Source of the DNA: Limimaricola sp. G21655-S1
Lineage (GTDB): Bacteria > Pseudomonadota > Alphaproteobacteria > Rhodobacterales > Rhodobacteraceae
DNA length: 64,000 bases
Direction: 5' to 3'
NCBI RefSeq assembly: GCF_027213785.1
Contig: NZ_JAPWGO010000011.1
Coordinates: forward strand, 1-64,000
A model generated the notes under the pieces. That model was not told the DNA's origin. It worked only from the letters and a program-made list of their open reading frames with translations, and did no database searches. Shown in pieces: positions 26,317 to 34,561 of the stretch. Position numbers and translations under genes: made by a program. Position 1 is the stretch's first letter. Each line of letters begins with the position of its first letter.

Positions 26317-27683
26317 CCGCGACACCCGACCCCGCCCTCGAAGCGGCGCTCGACGCCTTCGGCCCGACCGAGCCCGCCCCGGACCGCGCCGCCCGCAAGG
26401 CGCATCTGGAAGCGCTGGAGCGCGAGATGCGCACCCATGCCGAGGAAGCCGCCGAAGCCGTCGCCGATGATTTCGGGGCCCGGCCAAGGCCCGAGACGCT
26501 GCTCACCGAGGTGGCGATGGTGATCGGCGCGGCGCAGCACGCGCGGCGCCATCTGCGGCGCTGGATGCGGCCCGAGCGGGTGATGCTGCCGCCGCATCTG
26601 TGGCCCTCCACGGCTCGGGTCGACCGGGTGCCGCTGGGCCGGGTCGGGATCATCGGGCCGTGGAACTACCCGGTGCAGCTGGCGCTGGTGCCGCTCGTCG
26701 CCGCCATCGCCGGCGGCAACCGCGCGATCCTGCACCCCTCGGAGCACACGCCGCGCAGCGCCGCGCTGATCGCACGGATCGTCGAACGCGCGATCCCCGA
26801 CCGCGCCCGCGTGCTGACCGGCGGCGCCGATCAGGCCCGGGCTCTGGCCGCCGCCCCGCTCGACGGGCTGTTCTTCACCGGCTCCACCGGCACCGGCCGC
26901 CACATCATGGCGGCGGCGGCCCGAAACCTCGTGCCGGTGGTGCTGGAGCTGGGCGGCAAGTCGCCCGCCATCCTGCGCCCCGACGCCGAGATCGACGCCG
27001 CCGCCCGCTCGATCATGGCGGGCAAGCTGCTGAACGCCGGTCAGACCTGCGTCGCCCCCGATTACGCGATGGTCCCGCGCGAGATGCTCGACCGCTTCGT
27101 CGCGGCGCTGAAGACCGCGACCGAGGCGCTCTATCCCGACCCCGCCGGGCCCGACTATGCCGCGATCGCCCGCGCGTCCGACCGCGACCGGCTCGCGGCG
27201 CTGCTCGACGGGCTCGACCCGGTGCCGCTGATGGCGCGCCCGCCCGCGCCGCCGCGCATGGGCGCGGTGGCGGTGATCGACCCCGACCGCGACCACCCGC
27301 TGATGCGCGAGGAAATCTTCGGCCCGATCCTGCCGGTGATCCCCTATGACGCGCCGCACGAGCCGCGCGATTTCGTCGCCGCACGCCCCTGCCCGCTGGC
27401 GCTCTACGTCTATGGCCGCGATCGCGCCGCCGCGCGGGCCGAGGCCGAGGCGATCCCGGCGGGCGGTGCGGTGATCAACGAGGCGGTGCTGCATGTCGGC
27501 GTGCAGCAACTGCCCTTCGGCGGCGCCGGCGCCTCTGGCATGGGCGCCTATCACGGGGCCGAGGGCTTCCGCGCCTTCACCCGGCCGCGCAGCACCATGA
27601 TCGCCCGGCCTTCGCTGGCGCGACTGGTGCGCCCCCCCTATGGGCGCAACGTCGAACGCATCCTGAAATCGCTGATCGGCTGA
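26313..27683 (+). CDS. Aldehyde dehydrogenase, probably of C30 carotenoid pathway
   Basis: 456 residues, class-3-like ALDH. NAD-binding and catalytic marks: IIGPWNYPVQL, FFTGSTGTGR, VLELGGKSPA with the general base Glu, and NAGQTCVAPDYAMV with catalytic Cys. It ends with hydrophobic/basic residues (ARLVRPPYGRNVERILKSLI). The family includes coniferyl-aldehyde and fatty-aldehyde dehydrogenases and the 4,4'-diaponeurosporen-aldehyde dehydrogenase of staphyloxanthin synthesis. It converges with the CrtQ-like gene, four bases apart, and the locus content supports oxidation of a carotenoid aldehyde to the acid. Substrate is inferred. Confidence 0.8.
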   Translation: MTATPDPALEAALDAFGPTEPAPDRAARKAHLEALEREMRTHAEEAAEAVADDFGARPRPETLLTEVAMVIGAAQHARRHLRRWMRPERVMLPPHLWPSTARVDRVPLGRVGIIGPWNYPVQLALVPLVAAIAGGNRAILHPSEHTPRSAALIARIVERAIPDRARVLTGGADQARALAAAPLDGLFFTGSTGTGRHIMAAAARNLVPVVLELGGKSPAILRPDAEIDAAARSIMAGKLLNAGQTCVAPDYAMVPREMLDRFVAALKTATEALYPDPAGPDYAAIARASDRDRLAALLDGLDPVPLMARPPAPPRMGAVAVIDPDRDHPLMREEIFGPILPVIPYDAPHEPRDFVAARPCPLALYVYGRDRAAARAEAEAIPAGGAVINEAVLHVGVQQLPFGGAGASGMGAYHGAEGFRAFTRPRSTMIARPSLARLVRPPYGRNVERILKSLIG

Positions 27684-27687
27684 GCGC

Positions 27688-28806
27688 TCAGCCCATGCCG
27701 TAGTCGCGGCCGCGCCAGACCGCGCGGCGGCCGCGCGACGCCCCGATCAGCGCGCTCCACTGGATCGCCAGCACCACCATCACGCCGAGCGGATGCGCCA
27801 AGACCGAAAGCCACGACTGTCGCAGCCGCAGCGCCATGGCGATGCGCGCGCCCAGCACCAGCGCGCAGGCCAGCCCCGAGACCGCAGCGGCCCACCCCGC
27901 CCCCGCGATCAGCGCCGCAACGAGCGTGAGGAACGGCAGCACGTGGCCGCCGAACAGCAAGAGCGTCCAGACCGGCAGCGCCCGCTTCGTGGCCATGCCC
28001 TCGGTCGCGTTCTTGGAAAACCCGTGCCAGATCGCGGCGGGCGTCGCGTACATCCGGCAGGTCGCGACCGGCGTGGCGTCGCACAGATCGCTGCGCCCGC
28101 CCGTGGCCCGCACCCGACGCGGCAGCTCCAGCCCGTCATGCATCCGGCCCGCAAAGGCCGCGTGCCCGCCCGCCGCGTCATAGGCCGCGCGGCGCACCGC
28201 CATCAGCTGGCCGCAGCCCGCGCCGAAGGCCGGGTCGGGCCGGGCCCGCGCCATCGGCAGCGGCAGGTACCCCAGAAGCGTGGTGAATATCTGCGGGATC
28301 ACAATCTTCTCGGCCCATGTCCGCGTGACCTGACGCGGAAAGCCGCTGAGCAGGTCGAGACCGCGACGCGCCATTTCTCCCGAGAGCCGCGCCGCCCCAT
28401 CGGGGGCGAGCCGCACATCGGCATCGACGAAAAGCAGCACCGGGTGCCGCGCCGCCTTCGAGAGCTGCCAGCAGGCATGGGTCTTGCCGATCCAGCCCTT
28501 TGGCAGCGCCGCGCCGCGCAGCAGCCGGACCCGCCCGTCGCGTGCGGCCCGCGCCGCCACGATCGCGTCCGTGCCGTCGGTCGAGCCGTCATCGAGCACC
28601 ACCACCTCGATCTCGACGCCGCTCTGCGCCAGCGCCGCATCGAGCGCCGCGTCGATATTGGCCGCCTCGTCGCGGGCCGGGATCAGGATCGACACCGCCT
28701 CGCCCCCCGCCCCCTCCGGTGGCCGCAGCACCGAGAGATTGACCACGCACATCGCGGCGAATAGCCCGGCCAGCGCCAAGGCGAGGATCGACAGGATCAG
28801 GATCAT
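27688..28806 (-). CDS. CrtQ-like glycosyltransferase family 2
   Basis: 372 residues from ATG 28804-28806 with GGAGGAGGG directly upstream. An N-terminal membrane helix, then a GT2 domain: VSILIPARDEAANI, VVLDDGSTDGTD, GWIGKTHACWQL, LLFVDADVRL. Two or more C-terminal helices follow, and the end reads VWRGRDYG, very like the end of staphylococcal CrtQ (4,4'-diaponeurosporenoate glycosyltransferase, WKGRQY). The G-K-x-H-A-C motif is also shared. HpnB-type hopanoid enzymes are related, so CrtQ is the best fit rather than certain. It overlaps the acyltransferase stop by four bases (ATGA). Confidence 0.75.
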   Translation of the reverse strand: MILILSILALALAGLFAAMCVVNLSVLRPPEGAGGEAVSILIPARDEAANIDAALDAALAQSGVEIEVVVLDDGSTDGTDAIVAARAARDGRVRLLRGAALPKGWIGKTHACWQLSKAARHPVLLFVDADVRLAPDGAARLSGEMARRGLDLLSGFPRQVTRTWAEKIVIPQIFTTLLGYLPLPMARARPDPAFGAGCGQLMAVRRAAYDAAGGHAAFAGRMHDGLELPRRVRATGGRSDLCDATPVATCRMYATPAAIWHGFSKNATEGMATKRALPVWTLLLFGGHVLPFLTLVAALIAGAGWAAAVSGLACALVLGARIAMALRLRQSWLSVLAHPLGVMVVLAIQWSALIGASRGRRAVWRGRDYGMG

Positions 28807-29585
28807 CCCTCCTCCCCGTGATCGGGCACGAAGCGCCGCCCCGCCAGCACCGCCCGCCCGCGCTGCCACAGCCCGTAGACGCCGCCGGTGCCGCGCGCCC
28901 CGCCGAGCGCCATGTCGAAGGCCGAGGCATCGCGCGCCATCGCCAGCGCCGCCAGCCCGTCGCAGGTCTCGGTCAGCGCCGCCTCCAGCCGCGCCGCGAG
29001 ATCGGCCACCGGCTCGCCTTCGCGCGCCGAAAGCGGCGCGCCGAAGCGCAGCAGCGCCTCGGGCCGCTTTTCGGACCAGAACGGGTATTCGAGCGCCAGC
29101 GGCAGCGCCGCGAGGTCCGGATGCCGCGCCATGAGATGCGCCGCACCGGGACGCAGCGCCAGCGGCCGTTCGCGCGGATCGGCGAAACGCCCCTGCGCGG
29201 TGATCCACAGCACCCGGTAGGGCCGCGACACGATCCGCCCCGCCACCCGCAGGAACCCGGCCGCGCCGCGAGAACCCTCCTCGACCCCGAACAGGCCGAT
29301 CCGTGCCATGAAGGGGTATTTCTCCAGCATCGCCGCCTCGATCGGGCCAAAGCCGGTGCGGCCCGGAAACAGGCCGTCATGCAGCGCGATGAACACTGCC
29401 GGATCCCACCATGACGGGTGGTTCGTCACCACCATCACCGGCCGGGCCGGGTCCAGCGCCGGCAGGCCGGGCCGGGCGATCCGCACCGCCCGGAACTGCC
29501 GCGCCAGCTGGCGCCGCATCACCCCCGCGAAGAAGCCCGCCATCCGGGGCGAGCGCGCGGCCTCGGGATCACTCGGCCGCGACAT
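28803..29585 (-). CDS. PlsC-type acyltransferase, CrtO-like role likely
   Basis: 260 residues from ATG 29583-29585, overlapping the desaturase gene by 17 bases. The HX4D motif is NHPSWWDP, followed by FGPIEAAMLEKYPFMARIGL with the substrate-pocket region, and WITAQGRFADPRERP at the position of the usual PEGTR motif. This is the glycerol-phosphate/lyso-lipid acyltransferase superfamily. Next to a CrtQ-like glycosyltransferase, the likely job is acylating the sugar of a carotenoid glycoside, as in staphyloxanthin, though staphylococcal CrtO itself belongs to a different acyltransferase family. Confidence 0.7.
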   Translation of the reverse strand: MSRPSDPEAARSPRMAGFFAGVMRRQLARQFRAVRIARPGLPALDPARPVMVVTNHPSWWDPAVFIALHDGLFPGRTGFGPIEAAMLEKYPFMARIGLFGVEEGSRGAAGFLRVAGRIVSRPYRVLWITAQGRFADPRERPLALRPGAAHLMARHPDLAALPLALEYPFWSEKRPEALLRFGAPLSAREGEPVADLAARLEAALTETCDGLAALAMARDASAFDMALGGARGTGGVYGLWQRGRAVLAGRRFVPDHGEEG

Positions 29586-31137
29586 CCGCGCCCGCCTGCT
29601 GCCGCCGCGCCCCGTCCGCGTCGTCGCGCGCCGCGCGCGCGCCACCCGCGTCACGGTCGAGCGTGTCGGCGGCGATCCAGCCCGACATCAGCGCCATCGG
29701 CATGCCCGGTCCCGGATGCGCCGAGCCGCCCGCGAGATACAGCCCCTCGACCTGCCGCGAGCGGTTGCCCGGCTTGAACGCGCCCAGCACCTTGCCGTGG
29801 CTCGCCAGCCCGTAGATCGCGCCGTCGAGCACGTTGTAGCGCTCGTGGATGTCCTGCGGCGTCAGGCTGCGCTCGACCACGATGCGCGCGTCGATGTCCT
29901 CCATCCCGGCGCTGCGCCGCAGCTTGTCGAGGATCACCTCGCGGTAGCCCGGCAGCATCTGTTTCCAGTCGTGGCCGGGGCGCAGATAGGGGGTGTGGAC
30001 GAGGACATAGAGCGCCTCGCCGCCCTCCGGCGCGACGCCCGGCTCGGTGCGCGCGGGCGCGGCGATATAGGCGGTCGGATCCGGCGCCGGCTCGCCCTTG
30101 TCATAGATCGCGCCGAACTCCTCCTCTGGGTCGCGCGAGAAGACGAAGTTGTGATGCGCCAGATGCTCGTAGGCGCGGTCGAGGCCGAGATAGAGCACCA
30201 CCCCCGAGCAGGCGGCCTCGCGCTTGCGCGACCTGTCGAAGGCCCGGCCCTCGGCGCCGCCGACCAGCTCGCGATAGGTGCGCACGCTGTCCATGTTCGA
30301 CACCACGTGGTCGCAGGCGACGCGCTCGCCCGCATCGGTGATCACCGCCCGGGCCCGGCCCTTCGTCACCTCGATCCGGCGCACGCCGCCGCCGGTGCGG
30401 ATCTCGACGCCCAAGGCCTCGGCCAGCCGGGTCAGCGCCAGAGGCACGGCCCGCGTCCCGCCCATCGGGTACCAGACCCCCTCGCCCTGCTGCATCTGCG
30501 CGATGCCGCAGAGCACCGCCGGCGAGGCCAGCGGCGAGGAGCCGACATACTGGATGAAATGCTCCAGCATCTGCGCCACGCGGCGGTCCTTCACGTCGCG
30601 CTTGATCTGCCCGGCCACGGTGCGGTGCATCCGGAGCGCCATCACGTCCTTCAGCGTGGCGAGGTTCATGTTCGCCTTGAGATCCATCGTGTCGCGCAGA
30701 TCCTCGACCGATTTCCAGAAGAAGAACCGGTCAGAGACGTCCGAGAGCTGCCCGGCCACCTCCATGAACCGCTCGAAACCTTCGCGGTCCCCGGGCGAGA
30801 GCCGCCCGATCGCCTCGGCCGCCTGGCGCGGGTCGTCGCGCAGATCGAGCACCGTCTTGTCGTCGTAGAAGCAGCGCCATTGCGGGTCGAGCCGCCGCAG
30901 GTCGAGCTCGGCATGCAGGTCGCGGCCGGCTTCGGAAAAGATCCGCTCCAGCACGCGCGGCATGGTCAGGATCGTGGGCCCCATGTCGAAGCGAAAGCCC
31001 CCCTCCTCCAGCACCGCGGCCTTGCCGCCGAGCCAGTCGTTCTTCTCGAACAGCACGACGTCATGACCGCGCGCCGCCAGCGTGCAGGCGGCGGCAAGCC
31101 CGCCAAGGCCGCCACCGATGATCCCCGTCTTCGTCAT
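29569..31137 (-). CDS. CrtI/CrtN/CrtP-family carotenoid desaturase or oxidase
   Basis: 522 residues. FAD-binding start GIIGGGLGGLAAACTLAARG, then the FEKNDWLGGKA and FRFDMGPTILTMP motifs of the phytoene desaturase superfamily, and the C-terminal GLYLAGGSAHPGPGMPMALM signature. Length matches CrtN/CrtP (about 500). With HpnCDE present and no phytoene synthase, the substrate is most likely squalene or its desaturated products. Which of the two desaturase-like genes does desaturation and which does terminal oxidation cannot be read by eye. It overlaps the upstream desaturase gene by four bases. Confidence 0.8.
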   Translation of the reverse strand: MTKTGIIGGGLGGLAAACTLAARGHDVVLFEKNDWLGGKAAVLEEGGFRFDMGPTILTMPRVLERIFSEAGRDLHAELDLRRLDPQWRCFYDDKTVLDLRDDPRQAAEAIGRLSPGDREGFERFMEVAGQLSDVSDRFFFWKSVEDLRDTMDLKANMNLATLKDVMALRMHRTVAGQIKRDVKDRRVAQMLEHFIQYVGSSPLASPAVLCGIAQMQQGEGVWYPMGGTRAVPLALTRLAEALGVEIRTGGGVRRIEVTKGRARAVITDAGERVACDHVVSNMDSVRTYRELVGGAEGRAFDRSRKREAACSGVVLYLGLDRAYEHLAHHNFVFSRDPEEEFGAIYDKGEPAPDPTAYIAAPARTEPGVAPEGGEALYVLVHTPYLRPGHDWKQMLPGYREVILDKLRRSAGMEDIDARIVVERSLTPQDIHERYNVLDGAIYGLASHGKVLGAFKPGNRSRQVEGLYLAGGSAHPGPGMPMALMSGWIAADTLDRDAGGARAARDDADGARRQQAGADVAAE

Positions 31138-32690
31138 TCCGCAGCCTCCATCGGCAGTGTCGTCGTCATCGCGCCCGCCCCCGGCAGGCCCATATCCTCG
31201 GCGCAGAGCTTGCTGGCGATCCGGGCGCTCTCGAAGATGGTCGGCAGCCCCGAGCCGGGATGCGTGCCGCCCCCGGTGAGATAGACCCCGTCGATATCCT
31301 CGAACCGGTTGCGCGGCCTATAATGCAGCATCTGCCCGAGATTATGCGCGAGGTTGAAGGTCGCGCCATTGTAGACCGAGAGCTTCGAGCGCCAGTCGTC
31401 GGGCGTGTACATGATCTCGGTGCGGATCGCGGGCCGGATGTCGCGCCCGGCCAGCCTGGATACCCGGTCGAGGATCTTCTCGCGGTAGGCGGGCGCCAGC
31501 GCGGCCCAGTCCTCGCCCCCCGTCAAATTGCCGACCGGCGCCAACACGTAGAGCGCCGAATGCCCCTCGGGCGCCAGCGTCGGATCGGTGCGGCTGGCGT
31601 TCTGCACGTAGATCGTGGGATCGAGCGGCGCCTTGCCGGCGTCGATCTCGGCCACGTTGCGCTGGTAATCGCCGGAAAAGGCGATGGTGTGATGGCTCAT
31701 CTCGGGCAGCGTCCCCTCGATGCCGAGATAGAGCATGAAGGTCGAGCAGGAGTAGCTCTTGGACGCGATGCGCTTGTCGGTCCAGCGCTTGCGCGCCGCA
31801 TCCGGCACCAGCGTCGTCATCGCATGGGCGAAATCGGCGTTCATCACCACCGCGTCGGCGTCGTAATCGCCCCTGGCCGTCACCGCCCCCACCGCGCGCC
31901 GCCCCTCGACCTTGAGCCGCTCCACCTGCTCGGACAGGCGGATGTCGACCCCCATCCGGCGCGCCACCCGCGCCATCGCGGCGGTGATCGCGTTGCAGCC
32001 GCCCTTCGGATGCCAGACGCCGAAGCCGTATTCGACATGGGCGATGATGGTGAAGAGCGACGGGCATTTGAACGGCGACATGCCCAGATATTTCGACTGG
32101 AACGAGAAGGCCACGCGCACATCCGGATTGCGGAACCAGCGATGCAGCTCGCCATCCACCGTGGCCCAGGGCCTGAACTTCGGCAGCGCGCGAAGCATGT
32201 CGGGCTGCGCCAGGTCGCGCAGGCTGGCGAAGGGCCGCTGCAGGATCGGCCGGAACGCCTCGAACTTGGCGCGGTTCGCTTCCAAATAGCCCGCGACGTT
32301 GCGCGCGTCGCGCGCGTCAATCCTCGCCACCTGTTCGGTGAGCCGCTCGACATCGGCGGTGGCGTCGATGGCGCGGCCATCGTCGAATTGCAGCCGGTAC
32401 ATCGGGTCGAGCCGGATCAGCTCGACCTCGGCGTCGAAATCATGGCCGCAAGCCGCGAAGATCTCGCGCGGGATCTCGGGATAGAGAAAGAAGGTCGGGC
32501 CGATGTCGAAGGTGAAGCCGTCGCGGCGGATCGCGCCGGTGCGGCCGCCGGGCTGGTCCTCCTTCTCCAGAAGCGTGACCTCGGCGCCCGCCGCGCGCAG
32601 CAGCATCGCGGTGGCGAGACCGCCCGGCCCCGCGCCGATCACCAACACCCGCCTGCGCGCCGCGTCGAACCCGCCCGACCCGTCCATCAT
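31134..32690 (-). CDS. CrtI/CrtN/CrtP-family carotenoid desaturase or oxidase
   Basis: 518 residues from ATG 32688-32690 (a second ATG follows; GGGAGG is upstream of both). The FAD loop is VLVIGAGPGGLATAMLLRAAG, followed by LLEKEDQPGGRTGAIRRDG and FTFDIGPTFFLYP, and at the end GVYLTGGGTHPGSGLPTIFE. First gene of the four-gene minus operon (desaturase, desaturase, acyltransferase, glycosyltransferase), each overlapping the next. Divergent from hpnC across about 130 bases. Two paralogous enzymes fit the CrtN plus CrtP pair of C30 pathways. Confidence 0.8.
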   Translation of the reverse strand: MMDGSGGFDAARRRVLVIGAGPGGLATAMLLRAAGAEVTLLEKEDQPGGRTGAIRRDGFTFDIGPTFFLYPEIPREIFAACGHDFDAEVELIRLDPMYRLQFDDGRAIDATADVERLTEQVARIDARDARNVAGYLEANRAKFEAFRPILQRPFASLRDLAQPDMLRALPKFRPWATVDGELHRWFRNPDVRVAFSFQSKYLGMSPFKCPSLFTIIAHVEYGFGVWHPKGGCNAITAAMARVARRMGVDIRLSEQVERLKVEGRRAVGAVTARGDYDADAVVMNADFAHAMTTLVPDAARKRWTDKRIASKSYSCSTFMLYLGIEGTLPEMSHHTIAFSGDYQRNVAEIDAGKAPLDPTIYVQNASRTDPTLAPEGHSALYVLAPVGNLTGGEDWAALAPAYREKILDRVSRLAGRDIRPAIRTEIMYTPDDWRSKLSVYNGATFNLAHNLGQMLHYRPRNRFEDIDGVYLTGGGTHPGSGLPTIFESARIASKLCAEDMGLPGAGAMTTTLPMEAAE

Positions 32691-32822
32691 CACGCCTCCC
32701 GGCGCGCCACGCGGCGCGCTGCCCGGAGGGAAAGGTTTGCCACGGGGGCGCTCGTATCTACCATGGTGTTCGTACTTTCGATATCCGCCCATCGGGAGGG
32801 CGTCGGACGATCTAGCGCGCGG

Positions 32823-33722
32823 ATGAGCGAGGACATGGAAAAAGTCGTGAAGACCGAGCAGCGCGGCGCGATGCCGCAGCCGCGCCGCCGCGCCGCCGAG
32901 ACCGAGAATTTCCCGGTCGGATCGCTGCTGCTCCCGGCGCCGCTGCGCGACCCGGTGCGGGCCTTCTACGCCGTGGTGCGCGCCGCCGACGACATCGCCG
33001 ACGACCCCGAGATGCGGATCGAGGACAAGCAGGCCGGGCTCGACCGGATCGAGGCCGGGCTTCGCGGCGCGGGCGATGGCGATCCGCGCGGCCACGCGCT
33101 GCGCGACGCGTTGCGGGCGGTCGGCCGCGCCGGGCTCGAGCGTCATGCCATCGCGACGCTGGTGGCGTTCCGCGCCGACATCGAGGCGCGCCCCTGCGAG
33201 AGCTGGGCCGAGCTGCGCGCCTATTGCCGGTCCTCGGCCAACCCGGTCGGGCGCTTCCTTCTCGATTTGCATGGCGAGACCGGCGCCGATCGCGACGCGG
33301 CGGATGCGCTGTGCACGGCGTTGCAGGTGCTCAACCACCTGCAGGATCTGGGCGAGGACTGGCGCGATCTGGGCCGCGTCTACCTGCCGCTCGACTGGCT
33401 CCGCGCCGCCGGGGCGGATGTCGGCGATCTGGGCGGGGCGGTGCTGACGCCGCCGCTGCGCGCCGCCGTCGACCGCGCGCTCGACGCCAATGCCGGGCTG
33501 CTGGCGCGCGCCGCCACCCTGCCGCGCACGGTCCGCGCGCGGCGCCTGCGGGCCGAGATCGAGGTGATCGCGACGCTGGCCGCGCGACTGCAGCTGCGGC
33601 TGCGGCGCGCCGATCCGCTGGCTGGGCGGGTGGCGCCGAACCGCGGCGACTGGCTGCGCGCCGGGCTGCGCGGCGGGCTCGCGCTGATCGCGCCGCGCCG
33701 CGTGCCGGGCGGTACCGCATGA
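32823..33722 (+). CDS. hpnC: Squalene synthase component HpnC
   Basis: 299 residues from ATG 32823; ATGs at 32835 and 32868 are possible too. Trans-isoprenyl diphosphate synthase fold with aspartate motifs AADDIADD and LQDLGEDWRD, as in squalene/phytoene synthases. The lead ENFPVGSLLLPAPLRDPVRAF is characteristic of HpnC, which converts presqualene diphosphate to hydroxysqualene. The stop overlaps the hpnD start (ATGA). Divergent from the desaturase operon. Confidence 0.85.
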   Translation: MSEDMEKVVKTEQRGAMPQPRRRAAETENFPVGSLLLPAPLRDPVRAFYAVVRAADDIADDPEMRIEDKQAGLDRIEAGLRGAGDGDPRGHALRDALRAVGRAGLERHAIATLVAFRADIEARPCESWAELRAYCRSSANPVGRFLLDLHGETGADRDAADALCTALQVLNHLQDLGEDWRDLGRVYLPLDWLRAAGADVGDLGGAVLTPPLRAAVDRALDANAGLLARAATLPRTVRARRLRAEIEVIATLAARLQLRLRRADPLAGRVAPNRGDWLRAGLRGGLALIAPRRVPGGTA

Positions 33723-34561
33723 GCGACGAGAACCAGCGCGAGGTGGCCCGGATCGTCGCGGGGTCGGGCAGCAGCTTTCGCGCCGGGATGCGGCTGATGC
33801 CGGCGCCGCGCCGCCGCGCCATCCTCGCCATCTACGCCTATTGCCGGCTGCTCGACGACATGGTCGACGGCCCGGCCCCGCTGGCCGAGAAGCGCGCCTT
33901 CCTCGATGAATGGGCCGCCGAGCTCGGCCGCATCCGCGACGGACGGCCCCGCACCGCGGTGGGCCGGGAGCTCACCCATGCGAGCCGTGCCTACGATCTG
34001 CCGCAGGATGAGCTGGCCCTGATCCTCGACGGCATGCGCATGGATCTCGACGGGGTGATCGCACCGGACGAGGCGCGCCTCGACGCCTATATCCGCCGCG
34101 TCGCGGGCGCGGTCGGCATCCTGTCGATGCATGTCTTCGGCGCTTGGCGCGGCGCCGCGTCCGAGCGGTTCGCGCTGACGCTGGCCGAGGCGCTGCAGCT
34201 CACCAACATCCTGCGCGACGTCGAGGAGGACGCCGAACTGGGCCGGCTCTATCTCCCCGCCGGGCTCCTGGCCGAGACCGGCATCCCGCCCGTTCCCGCC
34301 GCCGTATCGGACGCCCCCGGCCTGCCCGAGGCGCGCCGCCGCCTCGCGCTGCGGGCCCGCGCCGCCTACCGCGCCGCCGCGCGCGAGATCGCGGCGCATC
34401 CACGGCTGCGCATCGCCCCGGCGCTGCTGATGATGGGCCCATACGAGCGGCTGCTGCGCCAGATCGAGGCCGATGCCGCGCGCCCGCCCGTGCCGCGCCC
34501 GCGCTGGCGCAAGCTGGTGGACGGGCTCTTGTGCCTCGCCACGAGCGGCGCGACGCGGTGA
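33719..34561 (+). CDS. hpnD: Presqualene diphosphate synthase HpnD
   Basis: 280 residues. SSFRAGMRLMPAPRRRAILA, then the first aspartate motif LLDDMVD, the central GVILSMHVFG-like segment (VGILSMHVFG), and the second motif LRDVEEDAELGRLYLP. These mark HpnD, which condenses two farnesyl diphosphates to presqualene diphosphate. It overlaps hpnC before and hpnE after, so the three genes are translationally coupled. Confidence 0.85.
   Translation: MSDENQREVARIVAGSGSSFRAGMRLMPAPRRRAILAIYAYCRLLDDMVDGPAPLAEKRAFLDEWAAELGRIRDGRPRTAVGRELTHASRAYDLPQDELALILDGMRMDLDGVIAPDEARLDAYIRRVAGAVGILSMHVFGAWRGAASERFALTLAEALQLTNILRDVEEDAELGRLYLPAGLLAETGIPPVPAAVSDAPGLPEARRRLALRARAAYRAAAREIAAHPRLRIAPALLMMGPYERLLRQIEADAARPPVPRPRWRKLVDGLLCLATSGATR

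Noticed and set aside
29569-32690. C40 carotenoid pathway (CrtI and CrtD)
   Set aside because: No geranylgeranyl diphosphate synthase, phytoene synthase, lycopene cyclase or hydratase gene is present, and the isoprenoid synthases fit HpnC/HpnD by their motifs and pairing. Not excluded for the desaturases themselves without phylogeny.
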